Positions 37,034 to 46,891 of a stretch of DNA of 64,000 bases are shown in pieces. The stretch's first letter is position 1; each line of letters starts with the position of its first letter. Source of the DNA: Chloroflexus aurantiacus J-10-fl (GTDB taxonomy: Bacteria > Chloroflexota > Chloroflexia > Chloroflexales > Chloroflexaceae). Location of the stretch: contig NC_010175.1 in NCBI RefSeq assembly GCF_000018865.1, positions 2,170,001-2,234,000 of the forward strand, read 5' to 3'. Below the pieces are notes generated by a model, which did not search any database, was not told the DNA's origin, and worked only from the letters and a program-made list of their open reading frames with translations. A program made the translations under genes and the position numbers.

Positions 37034-38513
37034 TTCGCCTACAGCACATAGCTGACATCCTCAACAGCCGGAAAACAATGGTCTGGTCGGGGTGACGTAA
37101 GCGTCGCCTCGACCGATAATCACCAGGACGCGCAAGCGCCGGTATACCTCCTGGGATCGTAAACATTCGCCCCATCCACTACCTGCGCAGCACGCACTCC
37201 CTCACCTCACTCCCCAGCCCCGCTCCCGTTAGGCTATGCATCACCCATAACTCGGATATTACATAGCTCACGTGTGGGAGCGGGTCGGGGGAGTGATGAC
37301 GGGTGTGCTCCCCAGCCGGGAGCTGGGAGCGCGCGCCTCCGGCGCGCATGGTGCCGGTACCAGTGCTGGAGGGAGGAGCCAGGCGCAAGCTCCCATCCCT
37401 GGCGGCATTCACGGACGGCCAGGATAGATGAACGAATACAACGTCTACCCTATCAGGAAGCCCTGGATCACACGTCTGCCCTCCCCGCTCCCGCCCCCGC
37501 TATGCATTCCCCATACCTGGTATTAACCACGTGCGTATCAGCGGGTATGATCGTTACGGGTGCTGTTGTGGGCGACTGGCCCGATGGCAGCGCGCCGCTC
37601 CAGCCGTGGTATCACGTGCTGAATGGGTTGCCTTACGCACGCATCATGTGCGTGTCGCGCGGTGTGGAGTGCGGCAGCCATGCTGCCGCGCCAGCCGCGC
37701 TCACGATCCGGCGCGTGGCATACCTTTACCCATCCTGGTCACGGCGGTGCTGAATGTGCTCGTGCCGATCATCGAGTCGGTCAGGCATGAATGAGCTACC
37801 TGCGCGTAGACGTTTAGTTGTACCAGGTTCGTGCCTGTGCACCAGCGGCTACGGCCAGCATCTGCCGGCGGTGGCGAGGATGTCTCCACGCAGTCTGGAA
37901 GCCTGCGCCATGGGGAGCCGCCAGGGGGAACGCTTGCAGTCCGACCTAATGCAGCGTGATATGTGGGTAATGCATAGCCCAGCGGGGGCGGGCTGGGGTG
38001 GGGGTGTTCTGGCCCCCTCACCTCACTCCCCAGCCCCGCTCCGCTCCCATCGGGGAAGTGGGGAGTGAGAAATGGGCGTGCTCCAGATGGCTTCCGATCA
38101 CCTCGCTCCTGCCCCCTCACAACATCTCCCGCTGAGGGGATGAGTCGAGGGAAGAGCGGACAGAACCCGCGAGCGCGGGCACGGGTTGCTCTGTACCCTC
38201 CGTGTCTCTGTGGTGCATTTTCCCAACCCTCCTACCCACACCCACCAACAGGATTGTATGAAAAAAACCTTCCATTCACGCATTCATACGAGGTATATGC
38301 ATCTATAGGCGTCACGCTCTGGCGTCTGAATCTGGTATACTATCAGTACAGGGTTGTGTGAACGTGAAGAACCCTGCCCTGGCAGGTTTATCATCATTGC
38401 AGGGAAGGAGGAACTCCCGACAGCACTGCATCATCTTGAGAAGAGACGGCTAAAAACGAAAAACTTATAAAAACATGTTTGATAAAGATCTGAATGTCTA
38501 AGGTTTTAATGAT
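37034..38513. repeat. 1.5-kb gene-free repeat island
   Basis: No convincing gene in nearly 1.5 kb. It is a patchwork of dispersed elements. A family B hairpin (CTGGGAGCGCGCGCCTCC) lies near 37325. A family D hairpin (GTGCGGCAGC, CAT, GCTGCCGCGC) is at about 37672-37694. TATGCAT-(C/T)-(A/C)CCCAT boxes occur at 37224, 37500 and (inverted) 37965. An inverted family A element lies at 38035-38150, and the CCTCCGTGTCTCTGTGGTGC motif at 38198. The last 200 bases before 38514 are more A/T-rich and should hold the next gene's promoter (TATACT near 38336). Confidence 0.65.
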
Positions 38514-40826
38514 ATGACAACAACAGGAGAAGAGCGCAACGAGATGCGCTGGATTCGGGTTGATTTGCATCTACACACGCCTGCTTCTGAAGATTACGCT
38601 GAACCAAACGTTTCGTACCTTGATATTCTCCAGGAAGCTGAACGTCGTGGTCTTGAGATCATCGCATTTACCGATCACAATACTGTTACCGGTTATGAGC
38701 AGTTCCAACGTGAACTGGAATTTCTAACCACCCTGGAAAAAGCCGGTCGGCTAACCAGTGAAGAAGCTGCCCGTTTAGCCGAGTATCGGCGTCTACTTGA
38801 GAAGATTACTGTCCTGCCGGGTTTTGAATTCACGTCGCATTTTGGGGCGCACATTCTCGGTATCTTTCCGCCGAATCGCCCGCTCAGTTTGATTGAAGCT
38901 ACGCTGCTCCAGCTCGGTATCCCGGCTGAAGTACTCAAGCACGGAGTGTGTAGTGTTGCCAACACCCGGCATGTCACCGAAGCCTACGAGATCATTCATC
39001 GTGCCGGTGGGATTGTGATTGCTGCTCACGCGAACGGCCCGAATGGTGTTATCACCGAAACTTTGCGCATGGGCACGAGCGGACAGGCGCGTGTGGCCGT
39101 GACACAAAGCCCCTATCTGCACGCTCTTGAGTTTATCAATTTCTACACCGACCACGAGAAGTTTACCTCGCCTGGTTTTTACAACGGCAAAACCGAACAC
39201 TACGAGCGCCGCATGTTCTGCATTCAGGGAAGCGATGCCCATCGGCTCCGTCGCTTAGCCGAAGCAGAAGCCCAGGTCACGCATCGCCACGGCATCGGTG
39301 ATCGCTATTTCGAGGCGTTGCTTCCTGATCGTAGTTTTGAGGCGTTGAAAGCCCTTTTCTCAAGTCAGGATTTTGATCGGGTACGGGTACCAAAACGCGA
39401 TCAAAAGCAGTGGTCGCTTGATGTTGCTCGCTTCAGCGGTAGTACGGAACGTCAGGTACTGCGCGCTGTCAACGATCCATCGGCAACTGCTTCGCTCTGG
39501 CCTGATGTGGCTGCGTTGGCGAATATCGGCGGTGGTGTGCTGATCATTGGCTGCGATCCCGGCGGTAAAGTGATCGGTGTTGATCGGCCCGACCAGGCGA
39601 CCGAATCGTTGCGGCAGAGTGTCGCCGAACATCTTACGCCCCAACCATATCTATCATTTGAACTTATGCACTACGAGGGGCGTGACGTGATCCGCGTTGA
39701 GGTCAAAGCCCAAGACCCGCCACCCTACGTTGGCAGCAACGGCGCAGTCTACATCCGCCGTGATAACGAGACGGTGGTAGCGAATCGCAGCGAGATCATT
39801 CAGCTCTGTCGCCAGGCGATTGCCGCCGGCGAACCATCCCCGCTCGACAACGGTGAAACTCTCGAATTGCCGCGTTCGGGGGTCGAGATTGTTAGTAGCC
39901 AGCGTCGCGGTGGTTCGTGGAGCTACGAGGTTCGTGATCTCCGCACAACTGCCGGTGTCACCCGTGACCGGGCCCAGGGCTTGTGGGCGTATGCCATTAG
40001 CCGTCACGAAGATTTACGGGAAGGCCGCATCGATCTGCAAAGCCAGGTACGCTGGCGCGGGCGACTCGGTCTCTGGCGCGCCTATCGCCAGGGCGCTCGC
40101 GTCAAATACGATCTCGTTCACCGCGACCAGAACGGTGTCATTGACCATATTTTCTACGGGGTTAGCGATTGGGGCCTCGGCGAAGCATGGATGAGTCTCT
40201 TGAACGAGGCCGGCGCCCGGATTGAGACCGACGCGGACGATTTTGATCAAGAGGGAACGCTCGACCCAACCCCACCTCCTGACATTGAAGCCTGGGGAGA
40301 ACGCCGGGTGCGCTGGCGCGGACGAGGCGGTATTGTGCGCATCACCCTTGATCCCGAAGGTCAGCCACGCTTCGATCTGGTGATGAAGGACAAAGACACA
40401 GGCGCAATCCAGGAATATAACAACGTGCCACGCGAGAAACTCTCAGAGGCCTGGCTGGCGCTGATTCGGGTACCACGTCCGCGCACCGGTATTGAGGTGG
40501 TGAATGCGACACGCTCTGAAGATGGTGAGTGGTTCTATACCTTCCGCAATCTTCGTACCGGTGATGTGAGTAGTGCGCCGTGGCGCTTGCAAGACATTGA
40601 ACCGGGGACGGTGCGTGAATATGCAGCCCGGATGTACCACCAGGATATGCCGCTCGACGAAGAGAAGGTTCGTTGGTGGGGAAACATCGGCTACCTGCGT
40701 CCAATGCGTTCACAGGTAGACCTGGTGTACATTGATGAGCAGGGCGTAACCCACGTTTATTACGCTGCCCGGCGTGATGAACTGGCCGGTGAATGGCGCG
40801 AATTGCTCCAACTGTACGGCGAGTAG
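38514..40826 (+). CDS. PHP phosphoesterase - AlbA (Schlafen-type) protein with novel repeats
   Basis: 770 residues. The N-terminal PHP metal-phosphoesterase domain (about 12-290) has His19/His21 (HLHTPAS), Asp54-His55 (FTDHNT), Glu105 (GFEFTSH), His172 (AAHANG) and Asp241/His243 (GSDAH), so the metal site looks complete. An AlbA_2/Schlafen-type domain (about 305-430) carries ANIGGGVLIIGCD and VYIRRDNETVVANRSEI. The C-terminal 330 residues contain three copies of VRW(R/W)G-x-x-G-x-x-R...DLV-x-x-D-x-x-G...EAW-x-x-L (near 505, 600, 725) and two copies of a GxEx-VxxxxxxG-x-W-x-Y-x-x-R(D/N)LRT unit (near 448, 660). The start could be ATG 38514 or ATG 38544. It probably acts on nucleic acid or nucleotides; a defence role is possible but unproven. 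Confidence 0.83.
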   Translation: MTTTGEERNEMRWIRVDLHLHTPASEDYAEPNVSYLDILQEAERRGLEIIAFTDHNTVTGYEQFQRELEFLTTLEKAGRLTSEEAARLAEYRRLLEKITVLPGFEFTSHFGAHILGIFPPNRPLSLIEATLLQLGIPAEVLKHGVCSVANTRHVTEAYEIIHRAGGIVIAAHANGPNGVITETLRMGTSGQARVAVTQSPYLHALEFINFYTDHEKFTSPGFYNGKTEHYERRMFCIQGSDAHRLRRLAEAEAQVTHRHGIGDRYFEALLPDRSFEALKALFSSQDFDRVRVPKRDQKQWSLDVARFSGSTERQVLRAVNDPSATASLWPDVAALANIGGGVLIIGCDPGGKVIGVDRPDQATESLRQSVAEHLTPQPYLSFELMHYEGRDVIRVEVKAQDPPPYVGSNGAVYIRRDNETVVANRSEIIQLCRQAIAAGEPSPLDNGETLELPRSGVEIVSSQRRGGSWSYEVRDLRTTAGVTRDRAQGLWAYAISRHEDLREGRIDLQSQVRWRGRLGLWRAYRQGARVKYDLVHRDQNGVIDHIFYGVSDWGLGEAWMSLLNEAGARIETDADDFDQEGTLDPTPPPDIEAWGERRVRWRGRGGIVRITLDPEGQPRFDLVMKDKDTGAIQEYNNVPREKLSEAWLALIRVPRPRTGIEVVNATRSEDGEWFYTFRNLRTGDVSSAPWRLQDIEPGTVREYAARMYHQDMPLDEEKVRWWGNIGYLRPMRSQVDLVYIDEQGVTHVYYAARRDELAGEWRELLQLYGE

Positions 40827-40966
40827 GAATGGCGCGAAGAGGCCTGATTTCTCAGAGATGTTTGTTCGCTTGAATTGGTATCCGAAACATACAATGCATG
40901 GCACACGCCATTCCCTCGTTCGCTGCATCCCTACAGATGGCATTGTGAAAGGCTATCTGTACCGGC

Positions 40967-41098
40967 TGTAGGGACGGGTTCCGGGCGGGTTTAGAACCCG
41001 CCCCTACACGTTCATCCGTATCATACAGGTGAAATCTCCGGCTCGTCGCGAATGGGACAGATAGTCACGATTCGCCGCATATCTGGTGATAGGCAATT
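40967..41098 (-). repeat. Family C dispersed repeat
   Basis: The palindrome GGGCGGGTTTAGAACCCGCCC is preceded by one degenerate 15-base unit (GTAGGGACGGGTTCC). After it come GTATCATACAGGTGAA, CTCGTCGCGAATGGGA, GATAGTCACG and CCGCATATCTGGTGAT, matching the copies at 14140, 49697 and 53041. The gap 40827-41393 otherwise contains no gene. Confidence 0.7.
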
Positions 41099-41393
41099 GC
41101 TATCGGTACCGGTAGGCTTGCACGGCCGTGCGCCCCCACCGACTCAAGCTTGACCCCACACTACCTCCAGAACATCGCCGCTACGGTCACCACACGGATT
41201 ATCGATAACAATCCTGTCCGTTACTGTCAAATCGTGATAAGATGCATGTAGTAACACCGACGAAACGCCCGGTGATGTCGTCATCGCATCAGTCCTACGG
41301 TCAATCATCATCGTGCCTATCGTGTCATTCCTGCGACCGGGAAAGAGAGCGAGACCGATCACGCATCACCGATGTTCTTCCAATGGAGGATGT

Positions 41394-42053
41394 ATGAGCA
41401 ATCCAATCACCATCCTTATTGCCGATGATCACACCATGTTTCGGCAAGGATTGCGCGAGATTTTAGAACGCAAAGGTGGCTTTCAAGTGGTGGCTGAGGT
41501 GCGTGACGGGGCAGCCGCCGTTGAAGCGGCCAGCACTACCAAACCTGACATCGCGCTGCTCGATGTCTCGATGCCGGTCATGACCGGTATCGAGGCAGCA
41601 CGCCAGATTGCACAGGTCAGCCCGCAAACGCGCTGTGTTGTGCTCACCATGCACCGCGATGAGCAAACCGTTCTCGAAGCACTCCGTGCCGGAGCCAATG
41701 CCTATCTGTTAAAAGATGCCGACGCCACCGAGTTAATCGAAGCGATTCACGTCGTCTACCGTGGTGAAGCTGCCCTGGCCGGCAGTGCTGCTGCCCGGGT
41801 ACTCGATCTGCTGCGTCGTAACGATACCTCACCGGCGCTCAACGAAGTGCTTACCCCCAGAGAACGCGATATTCTGGCCCTGCTCGCGCAAGGTGACGAC
41901 AATCGGGCAATTGCGCTCAAGTTGAGTCTGGCCGAAAAGACGGTTGGTAATCGCTTGAGCGAGATTTTTCAGAAACTCGGCGTGAGTAATCGTACTCAGG
42001 CGGCTATCGTCGCAGTTCAGCGTGGTCTGGTACCACCCCCAGATCTGCGTTAG
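41394..42053 (+). CDS. NarL/FixJ-family response regulator
   Basis: A 219-residue two-domain regulator. The receiver has the acidic pair IADDH (Asp11-Asp12), phospho-acceptor Asp57 (ALLDVSMPVMTG) and Lys near 107 (AYLLKDADAT). The C-terminal LuxR-type helix-turn-helix is TPRERDILALLAQGDDNRAIALKLSLAEKTVGNRL and SNRTQAAIVAV. It would bind DNA as a phosphorylated dimer. GGAGG lies four or five bases before the ATG at 41394; the longer frame from 41313 is not favoured. No histidine kinase is adjacent, so the partner is elsewhere. A second regulator of the same family is at 60697. Confidence 0.9.
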   Translation: MSNPITILIADDHTMFRQGLREILERKGGFQVVAEVRDGAAAVEAASTTKPDIALLDVSMPVMTGIEAARQIAQVSPQTRCVVLTMHRDEQTVLEALRAGANAYLLKDADATELIEAIHVVYRGEAALAGSAAARVLDLLRRNDTSPALNEVLTPRERDILALLAQGDDNRAIALKLSLAEKTVGNRLSEIFQKLGVSNRTQAAIVAVQRGLVPPPDLR

Positions 42054-42084
42054 CACGCCTTAGCTAGAAAGTCATTTCAACGTT

Positions 42085-43035
42085 ATGCTTCAACTCACAG
42101 GCATTCATCACGTCACTGCCATCTCTGCACGCATTCAACAGAACTACGATTTTTATACCCGTGTGCTTGGGATGCGCCTGGTCAAGCGCACTGTCAATCA
42201 AGACGATACCAGTGCCTACCATCTCTTCTACGCCGATGGTGCTGGTTCACCCGGTAGTGATCTCACCTTTTTTGACTGGCCATTACCCCGTGAACGACGC
42301 GGCACCCACAGCATCGTTCGTACCGGCTTGCGCGTCAATGGTGCTGAGACGCTCCAGTGGTGGGCCGAACGCCTGCGCACCGAGGGTGTTCCCGTTGGTG
42401 AGGTTGTGCTGCGCGATGGCCGACTCACCCTCGACTTTGAAGACCCGGAAGGTCAGCGCCTGATGCTCGTTGATGATGGCGGTGTCGGTGAGTTTGTTCC
42501 CTGGCAGCAGAGTCCGGTGCCGGTCGAACACCAGATTCGTGGGCTGGGACCGGTGATGTTAAGCGTTGCCCGACCCGGTCTGACCGATGCCGTGCTCCGT
42601 ATGGTTATGGGAATGGAATTACAGCGTCGTTATCCTCACCCTGAATACCCTGACGACACCGTGTACGTTTACGCTATGGGGACAGGTGGCCCGGCAGCCG
42701 AGGTACATGTCGTTGCCCAGCCCCACCTCCCCCCGGCGCAACCCGGTGCCGGCGGCGTACACCACGTCGCATTCCGGGTGCCAACGTTTGCCGAACACCA
42801 GGCCTGGGCCCAGCGCCTCCGCGAATTACGCATTCCGAACAGCGGTATTGTGGATCGCTACTATTTTCGCAGTCTCTATTTCCACGAACCAAACGGTATC
42901 CTCTTTGAACTGGCCACCGACGAGCCGGGTTTTGCCGTTGATGAGCCTGCTGATGCACTGGGCGAACGACTGGCATTGCCCCCCTTCCTCGAACCGCGTC
43001 GGGCACAGATTGAAGCGGGACTGAAGCCGTTATAG
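42085..43035 (+). CDS. VOC-family ring-cleaving dioxygenase (MhqO-like)
   Basis: A 316-residue protein of two vicinal-oxygen-chelate modules. Entry [36 protein letters not shown] and the C-terminal [27 protein letters not shown] are diagnostic for this glyoxalase/dioxygenase group (MhqO/MhqA type). Metal ligands are probably His8 or His9, His in [11 protein letters not shown], and Glu in LFELATD. Members act on quinones or catechols in thiol and quinone stress. It starts 31 bases after the response regulator on the same strand, so the two could be co-transcribed. Function beyond family is inferred. Confidence 0.88.
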   Translation: MLQLTGIHHVTAISARIQQNYDFYTRVLGMRLVKRTVNQDDTSAYHLFYADGAGSPGSDLTFFDWPLPRERRGTHSIVRTGLRVNGAETLQWWAERLRTEGVPVGEVVLRDGRLTLDFEDPEGQRLMLVDDGGVGEFVPWQQSPVPVEHQIRGLGPVMLSVARPGLTDAVLRMVMGMELQRRYPHPEYPDDTVYVYAMGTGGPAAEVHVVAQPHLPPAQPGAGGVHHVAFRVPTFAEHQAWAQRLRELRIPNSGIVDRYYFRSLYFHEPNGILFELATDEPGFAVDEPADALGERLALPPFLEPRRAQIEAGLKPL

Positions 43036-43141
43036 CGGCGATGCCTGCATCTACCCGCTGTCACCCTCGCCTCCCCATTCCCTGCTATCAATCAAAGGTG
43101 AAGAGTGGATTGGGAAGCGGGAAATAGCTGGATATACCCAC

Positions 43142-43176
43142 TCCCTGCCCCAACCGTTCAGGGTGCAGGGCAGGGA
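43142..43176 (+). terminator. Hairpin after the dioxygenase gene
   Basis: TCCCTGCCC and GGGCAGGGA form a 9-bp stem around a 17-base loop, about 110 bases after the stop. It resembles the hairpin at 25121-25158. The rest of 43036-43442 holds the shared CCTCCGTGTCTCTGTGGTGC motif (43257) and a promoter. Confidence 0.45.
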
Positions 43177-43358
43177 TGTATCTCCCTGTTCAGAGGCTGG
43201 TATAGAGATTGAAGCCCGCCGTACAGTAGCGTCCCTGCTACTGGATACTCTATGCCCTCCGTGTCTCTGTGGTGCATAACCCCTGCCCTAAGTTCTTCGC
43301 TCACAGTCTTCCTACCGCTTGGGAACTTCTCCCCAATGCAATAGGAGAGGCCCCCCCT

Positions 43359-43386
43359 TTGGTAGAACGTTGCGATGCAATATACT
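43359..43386 (+). promoter_or_regulatory. Candidate promoter of htpX
   Basis: TTGGTA (43359-43364), 16-base spacer, TATACT (43381-43386), about 57 bases before the GTG start. Confidence 0.45.
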
Positions 43387-43442
43387 GGCAGTGCGAAAAC
43401 GACATCCTGTGCAGGATCGTAGTATAAAGTGGAGGAACTGCC

Positions 43443-44336
43443 GTGACAATGCTGGTAAATAGTTTGAAGACCGTTGGTTTGCTTGGACTGCTCACCGGTC
43501 TCTTCATCATGATTGGTGGTGCAATTGGTGGTCAGATTGGGATGATCATCGCGCTCGTTCTGGCTGTCGTGATGAATATGGGTGCCTGGTGGTTCTCCGA
43601 CAAACTGGCACTCAAGATGAGCGGTGCGCAGGAAGTGACACCCGATCAGGCACCTGAGCTTCATGCGATGGTGGAAGAGCTATCACGGCGGGCTGGTATT
43701 CCCAAACCGCGCGTGTACATCATCGAAACTGACGCTCCCAACGCCTTTGCTACCGGTCGTGATCCGGCGCACGGCGCAGTAGCCGTAACCACCGGGATTG
43801 CACGCCTGCTCACACGCGAGGAGCTGGCCGGCGTCATCGCACACGAGCTGGCACACATCAAGCATCGTGACACCCTGATCTCATCCATCGCAGCCACTAT
43901 TGCCGGTGCTATCGGTATGCTGGCCGATATGGTGATGTGGAGCATGATCTTCGCCGGTTTCGGTGGTAATGATGAAGAAGAAGGTGGTGGCGTTGCCGGA
44001 CTGGTTGGTGGCATCCTGACGGCCATGCTGGCACCAATTATGGCCCTTATCATTCAGATGGCAATTTCGCGTTCGCGTGAGTACATGGCAGATGCCGGCG
44101 GCGCGCAGATTCTCGGCAATCCATTGCCGTTAGCCAGTGCCCTTGAGAAGCTGGAATGGGCTGCTGGGCGGATGCCAATGGATGAAGCACGTCCGGCGAC
44201 GGCACACATGTACATTGTCAATCCGGTGCTGGGTGGCCTGGCCAGCCTCTTCCGCACCCACCCCGAAACCCACAAGCGTATCTCGCGCCTGCGTGCGATG
44301 GCCAATCGCAGTGGTAACACAGCGATGGCGGCGTAA
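43443..44336 (+). CDS. htpX: HtpX-type membrane zinc metalloprotease (M48)
   Basis: A 297-residue M48B protease. Two N-terminal helices (GLLGLLTGLFIMIGGAIGG and GMIIALVLAVVMNMGAWW) precede the catalytic domain with VIAHELAHIKHRD (His134, Glu135, His138). Two more hydrophobic stretches (about 150-165 and 185-205) follow, and the third ligand Glu is in SREYMADAGGA. HtpX degrades misfolded membrane proteins under envelope stress. The GTG at 43443 is chosen because GGAGG lies seven bases upstream; ATG 43449 is an alternative. Two other HExxH proteases follow at 44806 and 46892, but 470 bases away. Confidence 0.93.
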   Translation: MTMLVNSLKTVGLLGLLTGLFIMIGGAIGGQIGMIIALVLAVVMNMGAWWFSDKLALKMSGAQEVTPDQAPELHAMVEELSRRAGIPKPRVYIIETDAPNAFATGRDPAHGAVAVTTGIARLLTREELAGVIAHELAHIKHRDTLISSIAATIAGAIGMLADMVMWSMIFAGFGGNDEEEGGGVAGLVGGILTAMLAPIMALIIQMAISRSREYMADAGGAQILGNPLPLASALEKLEWAAGRMPMDEARPATAHMYIVNPVLGGLASLFRTHPETHKRISRLRAMANRSGNTAMAA

Positions 44337-44805
44337 GTCACATCTGCGCAGCGCGTTGACATAGATTTCCTCCCTATTCCAGGCATCACTCAATGGCGAG
44401 TGGTGCCCTTTTTGCGGTAGAATACTCTTGTCTGGAACAGGCACGTTCTTGTTGTTTGCAGTTCTGTCGCCCTTACACAACAAGGTAGTGCTGTTTGTGT
44501 TAGCCCATTATCAGCGAGGTACTTGCTCGACAATCCCTTGCGGCAGCACGCCACCACCCAATCAGGTTTCAGATGAATGTCTCTGCCCAAACATGTTCCG
44601 TTGCTCGGAATAATGCTTGACAGGGTGCGTAAATAACCGGCCTGGCTGCAATAGCAGCACCGACTCTAACTCCTGGCAAACGATATACTCACAACAAAAC
44701 AACTTTACTGACAGCTCTGCTATGCTGAAGGTGGTTATAAAGGAAAGACCTCTCTGTTTCCAGCTTTAAACTATGGCATCACCGAAATACTGATTGCGTA
44801 TCACT
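44337..44805. other. Gene-free gap after htpX
   Basis: About 470 bases without a convincing gene. It includes TGCGGTAGAAT near 44414 (also at 31356) and TTGACA at 44617 with no matching -10 at normal spacing. Confidence 0.4.
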
Positions 44806-46863
44806 ATGAAACGAACCTCGCTGATAGTTGTTATAGCGCTCGTACTGCTCAGCAGTTGTCTGTCGCCAACTGAAACACCGCCCTCTACCCCAGCCACAGT
44901 TATCACGCCGGTCACCGAATCGACTGCCGTACCACCCCAGCAACCAACCACGGTCATCACACCGGTTGTTGGATCGACCGATGCGCCACCCCGACCACCA
45001 ACTACCGTTGGCACGCCAACCACGTCTGAAGAGCAACCCAATGAGGACGAGATAGCCCTGCTCGATGCAGTCAATCGCCTGCCCCGTGATCAGGTAGAGC
45101 TGGCTCGCCAGCTCGGTGCCTGCCGGCCCGCCCCCGCCGAGTGCCCCTACGTGGCCCGTACAGAGCCACTTACGGTACAGGTCGGGGAACGGCGTTCGTT
45201 CTTCGTAACCGATTTCAGCGACGACACCCAGTATGAGATCACCGCCGAGTTGCGTTATGCCGGACCAATTGTCTTGATGTATGTTGAGGAGGGGGTACCC
45301 TACAACCAGGCCGCTCTCGAACGCGCTGCCCGTACCTTTGAAAACGAGATCTATCCGCGAACACGCGAAATCTTCGGCAGCGAAGTTCAACCCGGTGTCG
45401 ATGGCGATAATCGGATTACCATCCTGAATGCTGTTGAGCGTAGTCGTCAGATTCTCGGCTACTATTCGTCGAGCGACTCGCTGCCACGTCAGGTGAATCG
45501 CTACAGCAACGAGCGCGAGATGTTCTTTATGAACATCGAGTTGATGCCGTTTGACAGCGATACCTACCTTGATGTACTGGCGCACGAGTTCCAGCACATG
45601 ATCCATCAGAATGAACAGCCGGGCAGTGCGCTGTGGCTCAATGAAGGGATGTCGCAGTTGGCCGAAGACCTCAACGGCTTTCAGAGCGAGGGCTTTATTC
45701 CGGTGTACCTGCGCAATACCGACCTTCAGTTGACCGGCTGGGGTTTTGCTCCCGGTCAGTCAGGTGCGCATTATGGTGCAGCCCACCTCTTCATGCGCTA
45801 CATTTATGCCCAATATGCCGGCGAGGAGCAGTTACGACCGTTGATTCGCGCCAACGCCGGCAATAACCTTGAGGCGTTTGTCGCGCTGGCAGCACCCATC
45901 CGCCCCGACATCACCCACTTTCGCCAGTTGATGGCCGATTGGGCGGTTGCCAACCTGATCAACGATCCACGGGTTGCTGATGGACGTTACACCTACGACA
46001 CCGGCACCGAATTGAGTAATCTGTTACCGGCAAAGGTGCGCCCCACGTCAATCGACAATCGCTATAGCGACGATATTGTCCAGTTTGGTGTTGATTACCT
46101 CGCTCTTCCCCGCAATACCCGCACAGTGACCTTCCGCGGCGATCAGACGGTGCGTATCGCCGGTCAGATGCCACGCGGTCGCTACGCCTGGTGGAGTAAT
46201 CGCAGCGACGATAGCGTCGCCACGCTCACCCGTTCTGTCGATCTGCGCGGTGTGAATACTGCGACACTGACGTTCGATACCTGGTTCGAGATCGAAGATG
46301 ATTACGACTACGCCTTTGTGACCGTTTCAACCGATGGTGGGCAGACCTGGGAGACGCTGCCCGGACGCTGGACGACCGATTACGATCCGCAAGGAGTCAA
46401 TTACGGTCACGGCCTCACCGGTGTCTCAGGCCGTCCCGAGGCAAACGTTGAAGACGGGCTGCGCGGACGTTGGGTGACCGAGCAGATGGATCTGACCCCC
46501 TTTGCCGGTCAGGAGATTCTCCTCCGCTTCTGGTCAATTAACGACCAGGGAGTCCACGCACCGGGCATCCTGATCGACAACATCGCCATTCCCGAAATCG
46601 GCTTTCGTGATGATGTCGAAGCCGGCGCCGGTGATTGGGAAGCGGCAGGATTTGTCCGCATCGACGGTGATCTGCCCCAGTTGTGGGAACTACGCCTGGT
46701 GCGCACAGCCGCCGATGGTCAGATGTCAGTTGATGTTTTGGAAACAGATGCCGACGGAGTCGCAACCGCAACCCTCAACGCCGGCGAGCGCGGCGTTTTG
46801 GTCGTAATCGCAGCGACACCACACACCAGCGAACGGGCACGGTACGAGGTCATCAGCGAATAA
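44806..46863 (+). CDS. Secreted lipoprotein metalloprotease, M6 (immune inhibitor A)-like
   Basis: 685 residues. Signal helix TSLIVVIALVLLSSC with a lipobox Cys at about residue 18, then a 60-residue Pro/Thr linker containing two near-repeats (PTTVITPV-x-x-STxxPP). The catalytic region has VLAHEFQHMIHQNEQPGSALWLNEGMSQLAEDL: His260, Glu261, His264 and the downstream Glu of NEGM, as in M6/MA-clan gluzincin-like enzymes. A C-terminal region (about 430-625) with DTWFEIEDDYDYAFVTVSTDGGQTWETLPG and ILLRFWSIND is the immune-inhibitor-A type beta domain. It should be anchored outside the cell and degrade extracellular protein. ATG 44806 is chosen since the upstream TTG has no support. The next gene starts 28 bases after its stop. 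Confidence 0.85.
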   Translation: MKRTSLIVVIALVLLSSCLSPTETPPSTPATVITPVTESTAVPPQQPTTVITPVVGSTDAPPRPPTTVGTPTTSEEQPNEDEIALLDAVNRLPRDQVELARQLGACRPAPAECPYVARTEPLTVQVGERRSFFVTDFSDDTQYEITAELRYAGPIVLMYVEEGVPYNQAALERAARTFENEIYPRTREIFGSEVQPGVDGDNRITILNAVERSRQILGYYSSSDSLPRQVNRYSNEREMFFMNIELMPFDSDTYLDVLAHEFQHMIHQNEQPGSALWLNEGMSQLAEDLNGFQSEGFIPVYLRNTDLQLTGWGFAPGQSGAHYGAAHLFMRYIYAQYAGEEQLRPLIRANAGNNLEAFVALAAPIRPDITHFRQLMADWAVANLINDPRVADGRYTYDTGTELSNLLPAKVRPTSIDNRYSDDIVQFGVDYLALPRNTRTVTFRGDQTVRIAGQMPRGRYAWWSNRSDDSVATLTRSVDLRGVNTATLTFDTWFEIEDDYDYAFVTVSTDGGQTWETLPGRWTTDYDPQGVNYGHGLTGVSGRPEANVEDGLRGRWVTEQMDLTPFAGQEILLRFWSINDQGVHAPGILIDNIAIPEIGFRDDVEAGAGDWEAAGFVRIDGDLPQLWELRLVRTAADGQMSVDVLETDADGVATATLNAGERGVLVVIAATPHTSERARYEVISE

Positions 46864-46891
46864 GGAGCGTGGCTAGGCCACAGATAATGCA

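Noticed and set aside
37274-37753. Open frame of 159 codons in the repeat island
   Set aside because: Built from repeat-family sequence with no protein-like pattern.
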